Position numbers and translations under genes: made by a program. A stretch of DNA of 64,000 nt from Thiohalospira halophila DSM 15071 (GTDB lineage: Bacteria > Pseudomonadota > Gammaproteobacteria > Thiohalospirales > Thiohalospiraceae), in NCBI RefSeq assembly GCF_900112605.1, contig NZ_FOMJ01000006.1, positions 1 through 64,000 of the forward strand, read 5' to 3'. The notes below the pieces were generated by a model. It made no database searches. It saw only the letters and a list, made by a program, of their open reading frames with translations, and had not been told where the DNA came from. Position 1 is the first letter of the stretch; the number at the start of each line of letters is the position of its first letter. Below, piece by piece: positions 17,400 through 26,552 of the stretch.

Positions 17400-19886
17400 C
17401 TACTCCCGGCCGCGCGCGGCCAGCCGCAGGGCGTTGGTCACCACGATGAGCGAGGAGAGCGACATGCCCAGGGCGGCGAGCCAGGGGGTCAGCCAGCCGG
17501 CCGCCGCTACCGGCAGGGCGACGAGGTTGTACCCCAGGGCCCAGGCGATGTTCTGGCGGATCACCCGATGGGTAGCGCGGGCGCGATCCACCGCCTCGGC
17601 CAGGGCAGGCAGGCGATCGCCCTGGAGGATGAGGTCGGCACTGGCGTGGGCGAGCTCGGTGGCCCGGGCCATGGCCACCGAGACATCGGCCCCCGCCAGG
17701 ACCGGGGCGTCGTTGACGCCGTCCCCCACCACCGCAACCCGCTCGCCGCGGGACTGATATTCCTGCACCACCGCGAGCTTGCCCGCCGGGTCCAGGCCGC
17801 CGCGGTACTCCTCGATCCCCAGCTGCCCGGCCACCGCCGCCACGGTGGCCGGCCGATCCCCGGAGAGGATGGCCACGCTCAGGCCGCGCCGGCGGAGGTC
17901 GGCGATGGTCCCGGCGGCATCCTCACGCAGAGTATCGGCGAGCAGAAAGAGGGCCCGGATGCCTTCAGCATCGGCGAGGGCCACCGGGGTGGCGGCCGGA
18001 TGGGCGGCCACGGTGGACTCCATGGCGTCGCGATGGGCGGTGCCGGGGCACTCGGCGCGGATGAAGTCGGGGCTGCCCAGCCAGTACTCGACCCCGTCGA
18101 CCCGGCCGGTGACGCCGAGCCCCGGGCGGTTGGTGAGCGCCTCCACCGCGGGGGGCGTACCGGGGCCGGCGGCCACCAGGGCACGACCCAGCGGGTGGCT
18201 GGTCCCCGCCTCCAGGGCGGCAGCGATGGCCAGCGCCTCGTCGCCCTCCCCGCGCAGAGAAACCGTCTCGGTAAGCGAGGGCTCACCTCGAGTCAGGGTC
18301 CCGGTCTTGTCGAAGAGGATCCGGTGGACCCCGGCCAGCCCGTCCAGGGCGTGGCCCCGGGTGGTGAGCAGCCCCAGGCGAGTGAGTGCTCCCACGCTGG
18401 CGGTAACCGCCACCGGCGTCGCCAGGGCCAGGGCGCAGGGGCAGCTGGCCACCAGCACGGCCACGGCGACCCAGAAGCCGGTGGCGGCATCCACTGCCCA
18501 GGTCCAGGCGCCGCCGGCCACTGCCGCGAGGATCAGGACGCCGAGGACGAAGACGCCGGTGCCGCGTTCGGCCATGCGGGCGATGGCCGGCTTCTCGCTC
18601 TGGGCGCGATCGAGCAGGCGCTGGATCCCGGCGACCACGGTATCCGGCCCCACCCGACGGACAGTGACCTCCAGGGGGCTGTCGCGGTTGACGCTGCCGC
18701 CGACCACCTCGTCGCCCTCCCCCCGCGGCACCGGCAGGGATTCCCCGGTAAGCAGGGACTCGTCGGTGGCGGAGTGGCCGTTCACCACCTCGCCATCCGC
18801 CGGCACGGGGTCGCCGGGCCGCACCCGGACCCGATCGCCGGGGGCGAGGTCGCTCACCGGCACCGTCTCCTCGCCCCCGTCGGCGGTGATCCGGGTGGCC
18901 GTCGCCGGCAGGAGCCGCCCGACGGCCTCCACCGCCTGGCCGGCGCGGTGGCGCACCCCCATCTCCAGGAAGCGGGACGTAAGCAGGAAGAAGACGAACA
19001 TGGTCGCCGATTCGAAGTAGACCTCCCCGCTACCGGTCACCGTGGCCCAGGCGGAGGCGCCCCAAGTGGAGGCGACGGCCAGGCTCACGGGGACGTCCAT
19101 GCCGGCGCTGCCGCTCTTGAGATCGCGCCAGGCGGAGGTAAAGAAAGGCCAGCCGGCGTAGAAGACCACCGGCGTGGCCAGCAGGAGGCTGACCCAGCGC
19201 AGGAACTGCTGCATCTGCGCATCGATGCCGTACTGGTGGCCGGCGTAGAGGGCGACGGCGAGCATCATGACCTGCATGGTACCCAGGCCGGCCACGGCCA
19301 GGCGGCGCAGGGCGGCGCCGCGCTCGCGCTTGTAGAGCGACTCCTGCTGGCCCGGGTCGAAGGGGTGGGCGCGGTAGCCGATGGCGGCGATGGCCCGGAG
19401 GATGTCGGAGAGCGCGATCCGGGAGGAATCCCAGCGGACCCGAGCCCGGTGGGTGGCGTAGTTTACCTGGAAATCCAGGACGCCCTCGAGGCCGCGGACA
19501 TGGCGCTCGGAGAGCCAGACGCAGGCGGCGCAGGTGATCCCCTCCAGGATCAGCGACGCCTCGCGGACGTCGTCCTCGTCCACGGCGACGAAGCTGCGCT
19601 GGATGGACTCGCGATCATAGAGGTCGAGTTCCGCCAGGGCCTCCGGGATCAGCTCACCGGCGTTGCGCGCCTTCTCCGTGCGATGGCGGTAGTAGTCGGT
19701 GAGACCGGCGTCCACGATGGCGCTGGCCACCGCCTGGCAGCCGGGGCAGCACATGGGCTGCTCCGCGCCATCGATAGTAACGCGGTAGTCAGCGCCGGCC
19801 GGGACCGGCAGGCCGCAGTGGAAGCACTCGCAGGCGGCGGGCTCCGCCCCTTCCTCAGGAGTCGTCGTTGATGCGGGTTCGGGCAT
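17400..19886 (-). CDS. ccoI: Copper-translocating P1B-type ATPase CcoI
   Basis: An 828-residue P-type ATPase. The N-terminus has a cysteine-rich metal-binding region (CFHCGLPVP, MCCPGCQAV) typical of CcoI/FixI, then an HMA domain with GITCAACVWL near 118. The transmembrane metal site is SCPCALALATPVA near 480 and the phosphorylation site is DKTGTLTRG near 525. CcoI exports copper for assembly of the cbb3 binuclear centre and is distinct from the CopA detoxifier. It overlaps the FixH-like gene by 32 nt. Confidence 0.93.
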   Translation of the reverse strand: MPEPASTTTPEEGAEPAACECFHCGLPVPAGADYRVTIDGAEQPMCCPGCQAVASAIVDAGLTDYYRHRTEKARNAGELIPEALAELDLYDRESIQRSFVAVDEDDVREASLILEGITCAACVWLSERHVRGLEGVLDFQVNYATHRARVRWDSSRIALSDILRAIAAIGYRAHPFDPGQQESLYKRERGAALRRLAVAGLGTMQVMMLAVALYAGHQYGIDAQMQQFLRWVSLLLATPVVFYAGWPFFTSAWRDLKSGSAGMDVPVSLAVASTWGASAWATVTGSGEVYFESATMFVFFLLTSRFLEMGVRHRAGQAVEAVGRLLPATATRITADGGEETVPVSDLAPGDRVRVRPGDPVPADGEVVNGHSATDESLLTGESLPVPRGEGDEVVGGSVNRDSPLEVTVRRVGPDTVVAGIQRLLDRAQSEKPAIARMAERGTGVFVLGVLILAAVAGGAWTWAVDAATGFWVAVAVLVASCPCALALATPVAVTASVGALTRLGLLTTRGHALDGLAGVHRILFDKTGTLTRGEPSLTETVSLRGEGDEALAIAAALEAGTSHPLGRALVAAGPGTPPAVEALTNRPGLGVTGRVDGVEYWLGSPDFIRAECPGTAHRDAMESTVAAHPAATPVALADAEGIRALFLLADTLREDAAGTIADLRRRGLSVAILSGDRPATVAAVAGQLGIEEYRGGLDPAGKLAVVQEYQSRGERVAVVGDGVNDAPVLAGADVSVAMARATELAHASADLILQGDRLPALAEAVDRARATHRVIRQNIAWALGYNLVALPVAAAGWLTPWLAALGMSLSSLIVVTNALRLAARGRE

Positions 19887-20652
19887 GGACCTCGTGGGTG
19901 GCGCCGGCGCGCTCGATGGTCATGGCGAGGTCCCAGCGGCCGGGGGCCGGCAGCCGGAGGTCGCTGCGGTAGAGGCCGGGCCCGACCTGCTGGAGCTCGA
20001 AGGAGACGTCGAGATCCTTGTTGGCGGGCCGGAGGAACTTGCCGCTCACGGTCGCCCCGTCCAGGGGCTCCCCCTTCCGGGTGGTCACCTTAACCTGGAA
20101 GGCCTCCCGCTGACCGGCCACCGGCGGGTCCAGGAAGCCCTGGGTGACCTGCCAGCCCCGCTCGCGCTGCTCCTCGACGCGCTCCAGGTAGCGATTGTAG
20201 AGCTCTTCCTTCTCCTGGTAGTCCCGGGCCACGGTGCCGGGAAAGTGGGACTGGACCTCGGCGCCGCTGTCCGGCTCGGGCAGGAGCCACGCGGTGGCCT
20301 CCGGTCCGAGGCCGCCATTGGCCAGGGTCAGGAAGACGGCGTTAACGCTGATCACGACACCGAAGAAGGCGACGATGAGGGCCGGACCCCAGTGGAACCG
20401 GAACCGGCCCTTGCGCTGCTGCAGGCCGATGATGGCCAGGGCGTAGGCGGTAACGAAGTAGACCGCCAGGTGCATGGCATAGACGTCCATCCCCGGCCAG
20501 TCGGTGGCAGCCCATACGGTATAGGCTGCCACTACCGGGAAGGCGGCGGCGAGCGCCCCCACCTTGGGGTCCCCGCCGCGCAGCCGCAGCAGGAGGAAGA
20601 CCAGGACGATGGCGATGGCGCCACCGACGAGGGTCAGGAGCATGGTCTGCAT
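19855..20652 (-). CDS. ccoH: FixH/CcoH-family cbb3 assembly protein, extended N-terminus
   Basis: A 265-residue protein with several N-terminal hydrophobic segments (LLTLVGGAIAIVLVFLLL and two further within residues 30-80), then a FixH-type helix (ALIVAFFGVVISVNAVFLTL) and a periplasmic Ig-like domain ending PAPGRWDLAMTIERAG. FixH/CcoH helps mature cbb3 oxidase together with the CcoI pump. The extra N-terminal helices make it longer than classical CcoH (about 160 residues), so it may be a fusion with another small membrane domain. Its position between ccoG and ccoI supports the assignment. Confidence 0.8.
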   Translation of the reverse strand: MQTMLLTLVGGAIAIVLVFLLLRLRGGDPKVGALAAAFPVVAAYTVWAATDWPGMDVYAMHLAVYFVTAYALAIIGLQQRKGRFRFHWGPALIVAFFGVVISVNAVFLTLANGGLGPEATAWLLPEPDSGAEVQSHFPGTVARDYQEKEELYNRYLERVEEQRERGWQVTQGFLDPPVAGQREAFQVKVTTRKGEPLDGATVSGKFLRPANKDLDVSFELQQVGPGLYRSDLRLPAPGRWDLAMTIERAGATHEVHARTRINDDS

Positions 20653-20664
20653 CAGGTTGTTACC

Positions 20665-22077
20665 TCAATCGGGCCCATGGAAGGTCGCCTCCGCTTTCAG
20701 GGGCTGGTAGGCGTCATTCACCGGGTCCATTACGAAGCGGAAGTGGGTCTGTTCCCCGGTGAGGAGGTCGGGTTCCACCCGGACCTTGGCCTGCACTCGG
20801 CTCGACCGTTCGGCCTCCACGGTGATGGTCTCGTAGCCGCCGAGATCCATGGAGGCACCTTGCAGCCCCTCCAGCCGGATCCGGTAATCGATGGGTTCAG
20901 TGGTCTTGTTGGACACCTTCAGATTGTACCGGTTCTGGATCCGGCCATCCGAGAGGGTCACCGACAACGGTTGACGCACCTGGGCGGCAAAGAACTCCAT
21001 CGGCGCCCGGGTCGCGATGCTGTAGATGAGCGCCCCGGACGCCACCAGTATCGCCGCGGCGTACCCGAAGTTCTTGGGCTTGAGGAAGTGGGTCTTGCCC
21101 CCCTCCAGTTCCCGCTCGGAGGTGTAACGCACCAGGCCGCGCGGGTAACCCATCTGGTCCATGATGTTATCGCAGGCGTCGATGCACAGAGCGCAGGAGA
21201 TGCACTGGTACTGCAGGCCGTTGCGGATGTCGATCCCGACCGGGCAGACCTGGACGCAATAGCCGCAGTCAATGCAGTCGCCGTAGCCCTTCTCGCGCCG
21301 CTCCTCCGGCGTCTTCAGCCCCTTGGCCACCTTGTGCCGCCCCTGCTCGCGCTCCCCCCGGTTGGTGTCGTAGCTGACGATGAGGGTGTCCATGTTGAAC
21401 ATGGCGCTCTGGAAGCGGGCGTAGGGGCACATGTAGGTGCAGACCTGCTCCCGGGCGTGGCCGGCCATGATGTAGGTGGTCAGCGTCAGGAAGCCGGTGG
21501 TGAAGTAGGCCGGATAGGGCGCCTGCCCCGTGAAGAACTGCTGGACCAGTGTGGGGGCATCGGTCCAGTACATGGTGAAGGTCAGCCCGGTGAGGAAGGC
21601 CATGGCCAGCCACAGGATGTGCGTAATCCCGTACTTGGTGATCTTCTCGCTGTTCCACGGCCCCTTGGACAGGCGCAGCCGTTTGGGCCGCTCGCCCTGA
21701 ACCAGTCGCTCGATGAGGATGTAGACGTCGGTCCACAGGGTCTGGAAGCAGAAATAGCCGCAGAAGACGCGCCCGGCGATGCCGGTGACAAAGAACAGCA
21801 GCCAGGCGCCGATGATGAGCAGCCCCGCCAGCCAGAAGATATCCTGGGCGAAGACCGTCAGATCGAAGAGATAGAACTGGCGTCCCGGAATGTCGAACTG
21901 CACCGCCTGACTGGGGCCGGTGGTCCGGTCCCAGCGCAGCCACGGCAGGAGGAAGTAGACGCCGTAGGCAAGGATCAGGATCCCCCACTTGAGGTTCCTG
22001 AACCGACCCTTGACCGAGCGAGGGTGGATGGGGATGCGCGCCTGGTAGGCGCCCTCCTGAGCGGTTTCCGTTGCCAT
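20665..22077 (-). CDS. ccoG: cbb3 oxidase accessory ferredoxin-like membrane protein CcoG
   Basis: A 470-residue protein with about five membrane helices, a ferredoxin-like pair of 4Fe-4S motifs near 272-305 (CIDCGYCVQVCPVGIDIR and CISCALCIDACDNIM) and a C-terminal Ig-like domain. CcoG (RdxA/FixG) takes part in Cu2+ to Cu+ reduction for cbb3 assembly. The early motif FCGYFCFQTLWTD is also family-typical. It begins the assembly half of the cluster after a 213-nt gap with three hairpins. Confidence 0.94.
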   Translation of the reverse strand: MATETAQEGAYQARIPIHPRSVKGRFRNLKWGILILAYGVYFLLPWLRWDRTTGPSQAVQFDIPGRQFYLFDLTVFAQDIFWLAGLLIIGAWLLFFVTGIAGRVFCGYFCFQTLWTDVYILIERLVQGERPKRLRLSKGPWNSEKITKYGITHILWLAMAFLTGLTFTMYWTDAPTLVQQFFTGQAPYPAYFTTGFLTLTTYIMAGHAREQVCTYMCPYARFQSAMFNMDTLIVSYDTNRGEREQGRHKVAKGLKTPEERREKGYGDCIDCGYCVQVCPVGIDIRNGLQYQCISCALCIDACDNIMDQMGYPRGLVRYTSERELEGGKTHFLKPKNFGYAAAILVASGALIYSIATRAPMEFFAAQVRQPLSVTLSDGRIQNRYNLKVSNKTTEPIDYRIRLEGLQGASMDLGGYETITVEAERSSRVQAKVRVEPDLLTGEQTHFRFVMDPVNDAYQPLKAEATFHGPD

Positions 22078-22105
22078 GGACTTCCCTCCAGCAATTCAAG
22101 CGGTC

Positions 22106-22230
22106 CACCCGGATCGAACGAGATCCGGGTGCCGATTCCGGGCCTGCCCGGCACTACCCTTCCTCCTGTCGACGTTTCCGGGTGCCGGAAACGACAACGG
22201 GAGGCGCAACCGCTGGTCACGACCTCCCGT
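22106..22230. other. Three successive hairpins between ccoP and ccoG
   Basis: Perfect inverted repeats occur at 22106-22131 (CACCCGGATC, 6-nt loop), 22174-22192 (GTTTCCGG, 3-nt loop) and 22197-22230 (ACGGGAGG, 18-nt loop). The last is followed by TCTTTTT on the plus strand, which is the wrong orientation for the cco transcript. They may separate expression of the oxidase and assembly genes by processing or partial termination, or stop antisense transcription. Confidence 0.65.
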
Positions 22231-22290
22231 GGCTCTTTTTATGGTTGGTCACGAACCCATGTTCGCGACCTTTATCGCGCTTGTCGAGGC

Positions 22291-23220
22291 CTACTGCCCG
22301 CCGCCCAGCTCGTGGACGTAGAGCGTCAGCAACCGGATCTCGTCCTCGGAGAGGCGGTCACCGAACTTCGGCATACGACGCTGGATGCCGTCGTGGATGA
22401 CCTCCTTCACGGCCGCCATCTTGGCATCGATGCCGTCGGCGCCCGGGACATCCGCAACCGTCCAGATGGAGTCGGTGAGATTGGCGGCACCCACGGACTC
22501 ACGGCCGGTACCCTCGGTGGTGTGGCAGTAGTAGCAGCCACCGGTGTCGCCGTTGAAGATCGCCTCACCCTGCGAGGCGAGCTGCCGATCCACGTCGTGG
22601 CCGGAGAGGCTCAGGGCGTAGGCCGCCACCGAGTTCAACTGCTCCTCGGTGAAGGTCTCCTGAAACGGGGGCATGTAGCCCAGCCGACCCTGGTGGAGCG
22701 TCTCGTTGATATCGGCGAAGTCCCCGCCCCAGAGCCAGGCGTCGTCCACCAGGTTGGGATAGGCGCCCATGACGCCACCCCCGCCCTGCTGATGGCAGGC
22801 GGCGCAGTTGTCGCCGAACAGGCCCCGGGCGTAGGAGCGGGTGAAGGCCATGAGGTCCGGATCGTTCTGGATGGCCTCGTAGCTGAGATCCGCCACCTGG
22901 TCGAGGTACTCCTGCTGACGCACCGCCGCGGGGCTCTCCTTCATCTCCTTGAGGAAGAGGGCCCGGGTGTTCCAGTGGGTCGTCTTCTCCTCACCGGACT
23001 CGGTCTCGTAGGTGATGGTGTTCATCAGCCCCTTGGTATAGGTATCCCCCACGGGCCAGGCCGGGTAGAGGATCCAGTAGACCACCGCGAAGATGACCGA
23101 GGCGTAGAAGGTCCACAGCCACCAGCGCGGCAGGGGATTGTTGTACTCCTGGAGGTCACCGTCCCAGGCGTGGCCAGTGGTCTCCACCTCACCCTGGTTC
23201 TGGTTGTTGTGCTCACTCAT
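22291..23220 (-). CDS. ccoP: cbb3 oxidase subunit III, dihaem cytochrome c CcoP
   Basis: A 309-residue membrane-anchored cytochrome with an N-terminal helix (WWLWTFYASVIFAVVYWIL) and two c-type haem motifs, CAACH near 140 and CYYCH near 228, each followed by a distal Met in a plausible position. CcoP relays electrons from periplasmic cytochromes to CcoN. The start MSEHNNQ at 23220 overlaps ccoQ by 8 nt; the extra ten upstream codons belong to ccoQ. The ccoNOQP order is canonical. Confidence 0.95.
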   Translation of the reverse strand: MSEHNNQNQGEVETTGHAWDGDLQEYNNPLPRWWLWTFYASVIFAVVYWILYPAWPVGDTYTKGLMNTITYETESGEEKTTHWNTRALFLKEMKESPAAVRQQEYLDQVADLSYEAIQNDPDLMAFTRSYARGLFGDNCAACHQQGGGGVMGAYPNLVDDAWLWGGDFADINETLHQGRLGYMPPFQETFTEEQLNSVAAYALSLSGHDVDRQLASQGEAIFNGDTGGCYYCHTTEGTGRESVGAANLTDSIWTVADVPGADGIDAKMAAVKEVIHDGIQRRMPKFGDRLSEDEIRLLTLYVHELGGGQ

Positions 23221-23425
23221 CTTTGTTGTCCTCACGCTTCGGGGCATCATCGTGCCCTTCGTTGAGCGGCATGAACCGGTAGGATTCCAGGCGCTCGGTG
23301 CGCCGCCGCCCGGTATACACGTAGAGGAGGATGCCTACGTAGGTGGTAAAGAAAAGCACCAGCGCAAACATCTTGCTGTTGTCCAGTTCCGTGAACCAGA
23401 GAAAGAAATCCTGCATACGTATCAC
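23213..23425 (-). CDS. ccoQ: cbb3 oxidase small subunit CcoQ
   Basis: A 70-residue protein with one membrane helix (MFALVLFFTTYVGILLYVY) followed by the arginine-rich TGRRRTERLESYRFMPL, typical of CcoQ/FixQ. It stabilises the interaction of CcoP with the core. A start three codons later at 23416 is equally possible. It lies between ccoO and ccoP and overlaps ccoP. Confidence 0.92.
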   Translation of the reverse strand: MIRMQDFFLWFTELDNSKMFALVLFFTTYVGILLYVYTGRRRTERLESYRFMPLNEGHDDAPKREDNKDE

Positions 23426-23443
23426 CGGGTCGGTTGAATCGGG

Positions 23444-24178
23444 TTACCGATACTCGACGAACTCACCCTCGTCGTACTTGCTGAAGTCGACCATGGTGCC
23501 GAGCACCTGCAGGTACGCCACGATGGCATCCATCTCCGTGATGTCGGAGTTGTCGCCGTCGTAGTTGCCCTGCTGGGCCTCGTCCACCAGGTTCTGGTCG
23601 GCCTTCGGGATGTGGAGCTTGTCCGCCACATCCTTGCCGAACTTCTCGACGTTGGCCTGGTACTCCTGCTGGGTCTCGGAGTAGGGAACGCCCACGGCCT
23701 TCAGGGCCCGCATGCGGTCCTCGATCTGCGAGTAATCCAGCTTGTTCTCCACCAGCCAGGGATAGTCCGGCATGATGGACTCCGGCACCACCGAGCGCGG
23801 GGCCTTCAGGTGCTGGACGTGCCACTCATTGGAGTACTTGCCGCCCACGCGGGCCAGGTCGGGGCCCGTGCGCTTGGAGCCCCACTGGAAGGGGTGGTCG
23901 TACTTGGACTCCGCGGCCAGGGAGTAGTGGCCGTACCGCAGCTCCTCGTCGCGGAAGGGCCGGATCATCTGGGAGTGGCAGGTATAGCAGCCCTCGCGCA
24001 GATACATGTCCCGGCCCCGCAGCTCCAGCGGGGTGTAGGGGCGGACCCCGTCCACATCCTCGACCGTCTCGTCGATGTAGTAGAGCGGGACGATCTCCAC
24101 CAGGCCCCCGATGCTGATCACGAGCAGCGTCAGGATGATGAGCCAGCCCGCGTTGGTCTCGATTGTTTCGTGTTTCAT
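23444..24178 (-). CDS. ccoO: cbb3 oxidase subunit II, monohaem cytochrome c CcoO
   Basis: A 244-residue cytochrome with an N-terminal anchor ([20 protein letters not shown]), the haem motif CYTCH near residue 63 in [16 protein letters not shown], and the conserved [16 protein letters not shown]. It passes electrons from CcoP to the CcoN haem b. Start MKHETIE at 24178 is chosen because the longer frame reads through ccoN. It follows ccoN by 25 nt. Confidence 0.96.
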   Translation of the reverse strand: MKHETIETNAGWLIILTLLVISIGGLVEIVPLYYIDETVEDVDGVRPYTPLELRGRDMYLREGCYTCHSQMIRPFRDEELRYGHYSLAAESKYDHPFQWGSKRTGPDLARVGGKYSNEWHVQHLKAPRSVVPESIMPDYPWLVENKLDYSQIEDRMRALKAVGVPYSETQQEYQANVEKFGKDVADKLHIPKADQNLVDEAQQGNYDGDNSDITEMDAIVAYLQVLGTMVDFSKYDEGEFVEYR

Positions 24179-24203
24179 GACTCTCTCCAGCCCTCGCGGG
24201 TTC

Positions 24204-25685
24204 TTAGTGGGCCGCCGGCGCCGGAATGGAGGCATCGGCGGTAGCGTTCTCGCGCTTGGCCTGGCGGATGGTCATCCAGGCGTTGTAGGCGAGCAGCAGC
24301 ATACCGGCCACGAAGAACATGCCACCGATGGCGCGGACCGCGTAGGGCATGTGCAGGAACTCCACCGTCTCGATGAAGGTGTAGGCGAGGTTGCCGTACT
24401 CATCGAAGGCGCGGAGCAGCAGGCCCTGCCCGATACCGGCCACCCACATGGCGCTGATGTAAAGCACGATGCCGATGGTCGCCAGGAAGAAGTGGGCATA
24501 GACCAGCTTCTGGCTGAACAGGCGCGTGCCGTACAGGCGCGGCAGGAGGTGGTAGAAGGAGCCGATGGTGATCATCGCCACCCAGCCCAGGGCACCGGAG
24601 TGGACGTGACCCACGGTCCAGTCGGTGTAGTGGGAGAGGGCGTTCACGCTCTTCAGCGACATCAGCGGACCCTCGAAGGTCGACATGCCGTAGAAGGAGA
24701 GCGAGGTGATCAAAAAGAGCATGATCGGGTCGGTCCGCAGCTTCTCCCATGCCCCGGACAGGGTCATGATGCCGTTGATCATGCCGCCCCAGGAGGGCAT
24801 CAGCAGCAGGATGGAGAAGGTCGCCGCCAGGGTGGAGGTCCAGTCCGGCAGGGCGGTCCAGTGGAGGTGGTGCGCACCCACCCACATGTACAGGAAGATC
24901 AGCGCCCAGAAGTGGACGATGGACAGCCGGTAGGAGTAGACCGGCCGCTCCGCCTGCTTGGGCACGAAGTAGTACATCATGCCGAGGAAGGCCGCGGTCA
25001 GGAAGAAGCCCACCGCGTTGTGGCCGTACCACCACTGGGTCATGGCGTCCTGAACCCCGGCGTGGAGGCTGTAGGACTCCCAGCTGAACAGGGAGACCGG
25101 CATCGCCATGTTATTGAAGATGTGCAGCAGCGCGGTGGCCAGGATGAAGGCCATGTAGAACCAGTTGGCCACGTAGATGTGGGGCTGGCTCCGGCGCCGC
25201 AGGGTCTGGGTATAGATCCAGAAGTAGACCACCCAGATCACGGCGATGAGGATGTCCACCGGCCAGGTCATCTCCGCGTACTCGCGCGACTGGGTGTAAC
25301 CCGAGACGTAGTTGAGCGCCGAGATCACGATGGCGACCTGCCACCCCCAGAAGGTGAAGTTGGCCAGGGTATCGCTGTACAGCCGGGTCTGGCAGGTACG
25401 CTGCACCACATAGTAGGAGGTGGCGAACAGCGCACTGCCGCCGAAACCGAAGATCACCGCGGAGGTATGCACCGGCCGCAGACGGCCGAAGCTGATCTCG
25501 GGGATGCCGAAGTTGAGGAAGGGCCAGGCCAGCTCCGAGGCGATGTACACCCCGGTGGTCATGCCGAGCACACCCCAGATGATGGCCATGATCGTAAATT
25601 TGCGGACGATATCGTAGTTGTACTGGTCCGCTGCCGAGACGGCACCCTCCCGGGTGCCCGTGCTGTCAGCGATTGTCTGTGTCAT
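24204..25685 (-). CDS. ccoN: cbb3 oxidase catalytic subunit I CcoN
   Basis: A 493-residue haem-copper oxidase with about 12 membrane helices. Haem and copper ligand regions include [45 protein letters not shown] and [14 protein letters not shown], and STFEGPLMS is also diagnostic of CcoN. It reduces oxygen to water at high affinity and pumps protons. It heads the oxidase operon. An FNR/ANR-like site about 160 bp upstream suggests induction at low oxygen. Confidence 0.97.
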   Translation of the reverse strand: MTQTIADSTGTREGAVSAADQYNYDIVRKFTIMAIIWGVLGMTTGVYIASELAWPFLNFGIPEISFGRLRPVHTSAVIFGFGGSALFATSYYVVQRTCQTRLYSDTLANFTFWGWQVAIVISALNYVSGYTQSREYAEMTWPVDILIAVIWVVYFWIYTQTLRRRSQPHIYVANWFYMAFILATALLHIFNNMAMPVSLFSWESYSLHAGVQDAMTQWWYGHNAVGFFLTAAFLGMMYYFVPKQAERPVYSYRLSIVHFWALIFLYMWVGAHHLHWTALPDWTSTLAATFSILLLMPSWGGMINGIMTLSGAWEKLRTDPIMLFLITSLSFYGMSTFEGPLMSLKSVNALSHYTDWTVGHVHSGALGWVAMITIGSFYHLLPRLYGTRLFSQKLVYAHFFLATIGIVLYISAMWVAGIGQGLLLRAFDEYGNLAYTFIETVEFLHMPYAVRAIGGMFFVAGMLLLAYNAWMTIRQAKRENATADASIPAPAAH

Positions 25686-25846
25686 TTGACGCCTCGCTAT
25701 ATCAAACCGAACGGATTCCGGAACGGAGCCCCGGGGCCTGGGCCCCTCAAGGTAATTGTGAATAGTAATCGACCGGCGATCGACGAAGCAAGCGCAGGGG
25801 CCGCCGGAGGCACGGTCCAGAGTGACCCATTCCGGCCCGACGGAAA

Positions 25847-25860
25847 TTGATCCGGATCAG
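25847..25860 (-). promoter_or_regulatory. FNR/ANR-type binding site upstream of ccoN
   Basis: TTGATCCGGATCAG matches the FNR/ANR consensus TTGAT-N4-ATCAA at nine of ten defined positions. It overlaps the bioD stop codon, 162 bp before the ccoN start. cbb3 operons in many proteobacteria are activated by FNR-type regulators. No convincing -10 was recognised at the usual distance. Confidence 0.7.
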
Positions 25861-26552
25861 GCCAGCACCTCGCGACCAAGGCGGGAGACGGCGCCATGCA
25901 GCGATTCCACCACCTCGGCCGGTGTGGCATCCGGCACATGAGTCAACTCGGCCAGCAGGGGCGCGGACAGCCGCTCCGCCAGCGTATCCCGGTTGGCGGC
26001 AGCCGCGGTCATGTCGGGCTCGATGTGGTTGGCGACCCACCCGGCCAGGGGCAGGCCGCGGGCGGCGATGGACTCCGCAGTGAGCAGGGCGTGGTTGAGG
26101 CAGCCCAGGCGCAGGCCCACCACCATCACCACCGGCAGACCCAGGGCCTCGGCGAGGTCGGCCAGGGTCTCCCCCGGTGCGGTGGGCACCAGCCAGCCGC
26201 CGGCGCCCTCCACTACCGCGGTCACGCCCTCGGGTACGGCCGCCTCCAGGCGCCGGGCCAGGGGAGCGGTAGCCAGGTCCACGCCGGCCTCGGCGGCCGC
26301 CAGGTGGGGCGCCATGGGCGGCTCCAGGCAGACGGGATTAACCTGCTCGTAAGGGAGTTCCACCGAGGCGGCGGCGCGCAGGGCCTCGGCATCCTCGTTG
26401 CGCAGCCCCGCCGGAGTCGCCTCCGCCCCGGCGGCCACGGGCTTGAGACCGCAGACCGCCTCTCCGGTGGCGGCCCAGGCGGCCACCAGGCCGGCGGCCA
26501 CCCGGGTTTTGCCTACATCGGTGTCGGTGCCGGTGACGAAGATCCCCCTCAT
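25857..26552 (-). CDS. bioD: Dethiobiotin synthetase BioD
   Basis: A 231-residue ATP-dependent carboxylase that closes the ureido ring from 7,8-diaminononanoate and CO2. The P-loop-like FVTGTDTDVGKTRVAAGL lies at the N-terminus, followed by CGLKPVAAG with the substrate-binding Lys and VEGAGGWLVP. It overlaps bioC by 4 nt and is the last gene of the biotin operon. bioA, which makes its substrate, is not in the window. Confidence 0.95.
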   Translation of the reverse strand: MRGIFVTGTDTDVGKTRVAAGLVAAWAATGEAVCGLKPVAAGAEATPAGLRNEDAEALRAAASVELPYEQVNPVCLEPPMAPHLAAAEAGVDLATAPLARRLEAAVPEGVTAVVEGAGGWLVPTAPGETLADLAEALGLPVVMVVGLRLGCLNHALLTAESIAARGLPLAGWVANHIEPDMTAAAANRDTLAERLSAPLLAELTHVPDATPAEVVESLHGAVSRLGREVLA

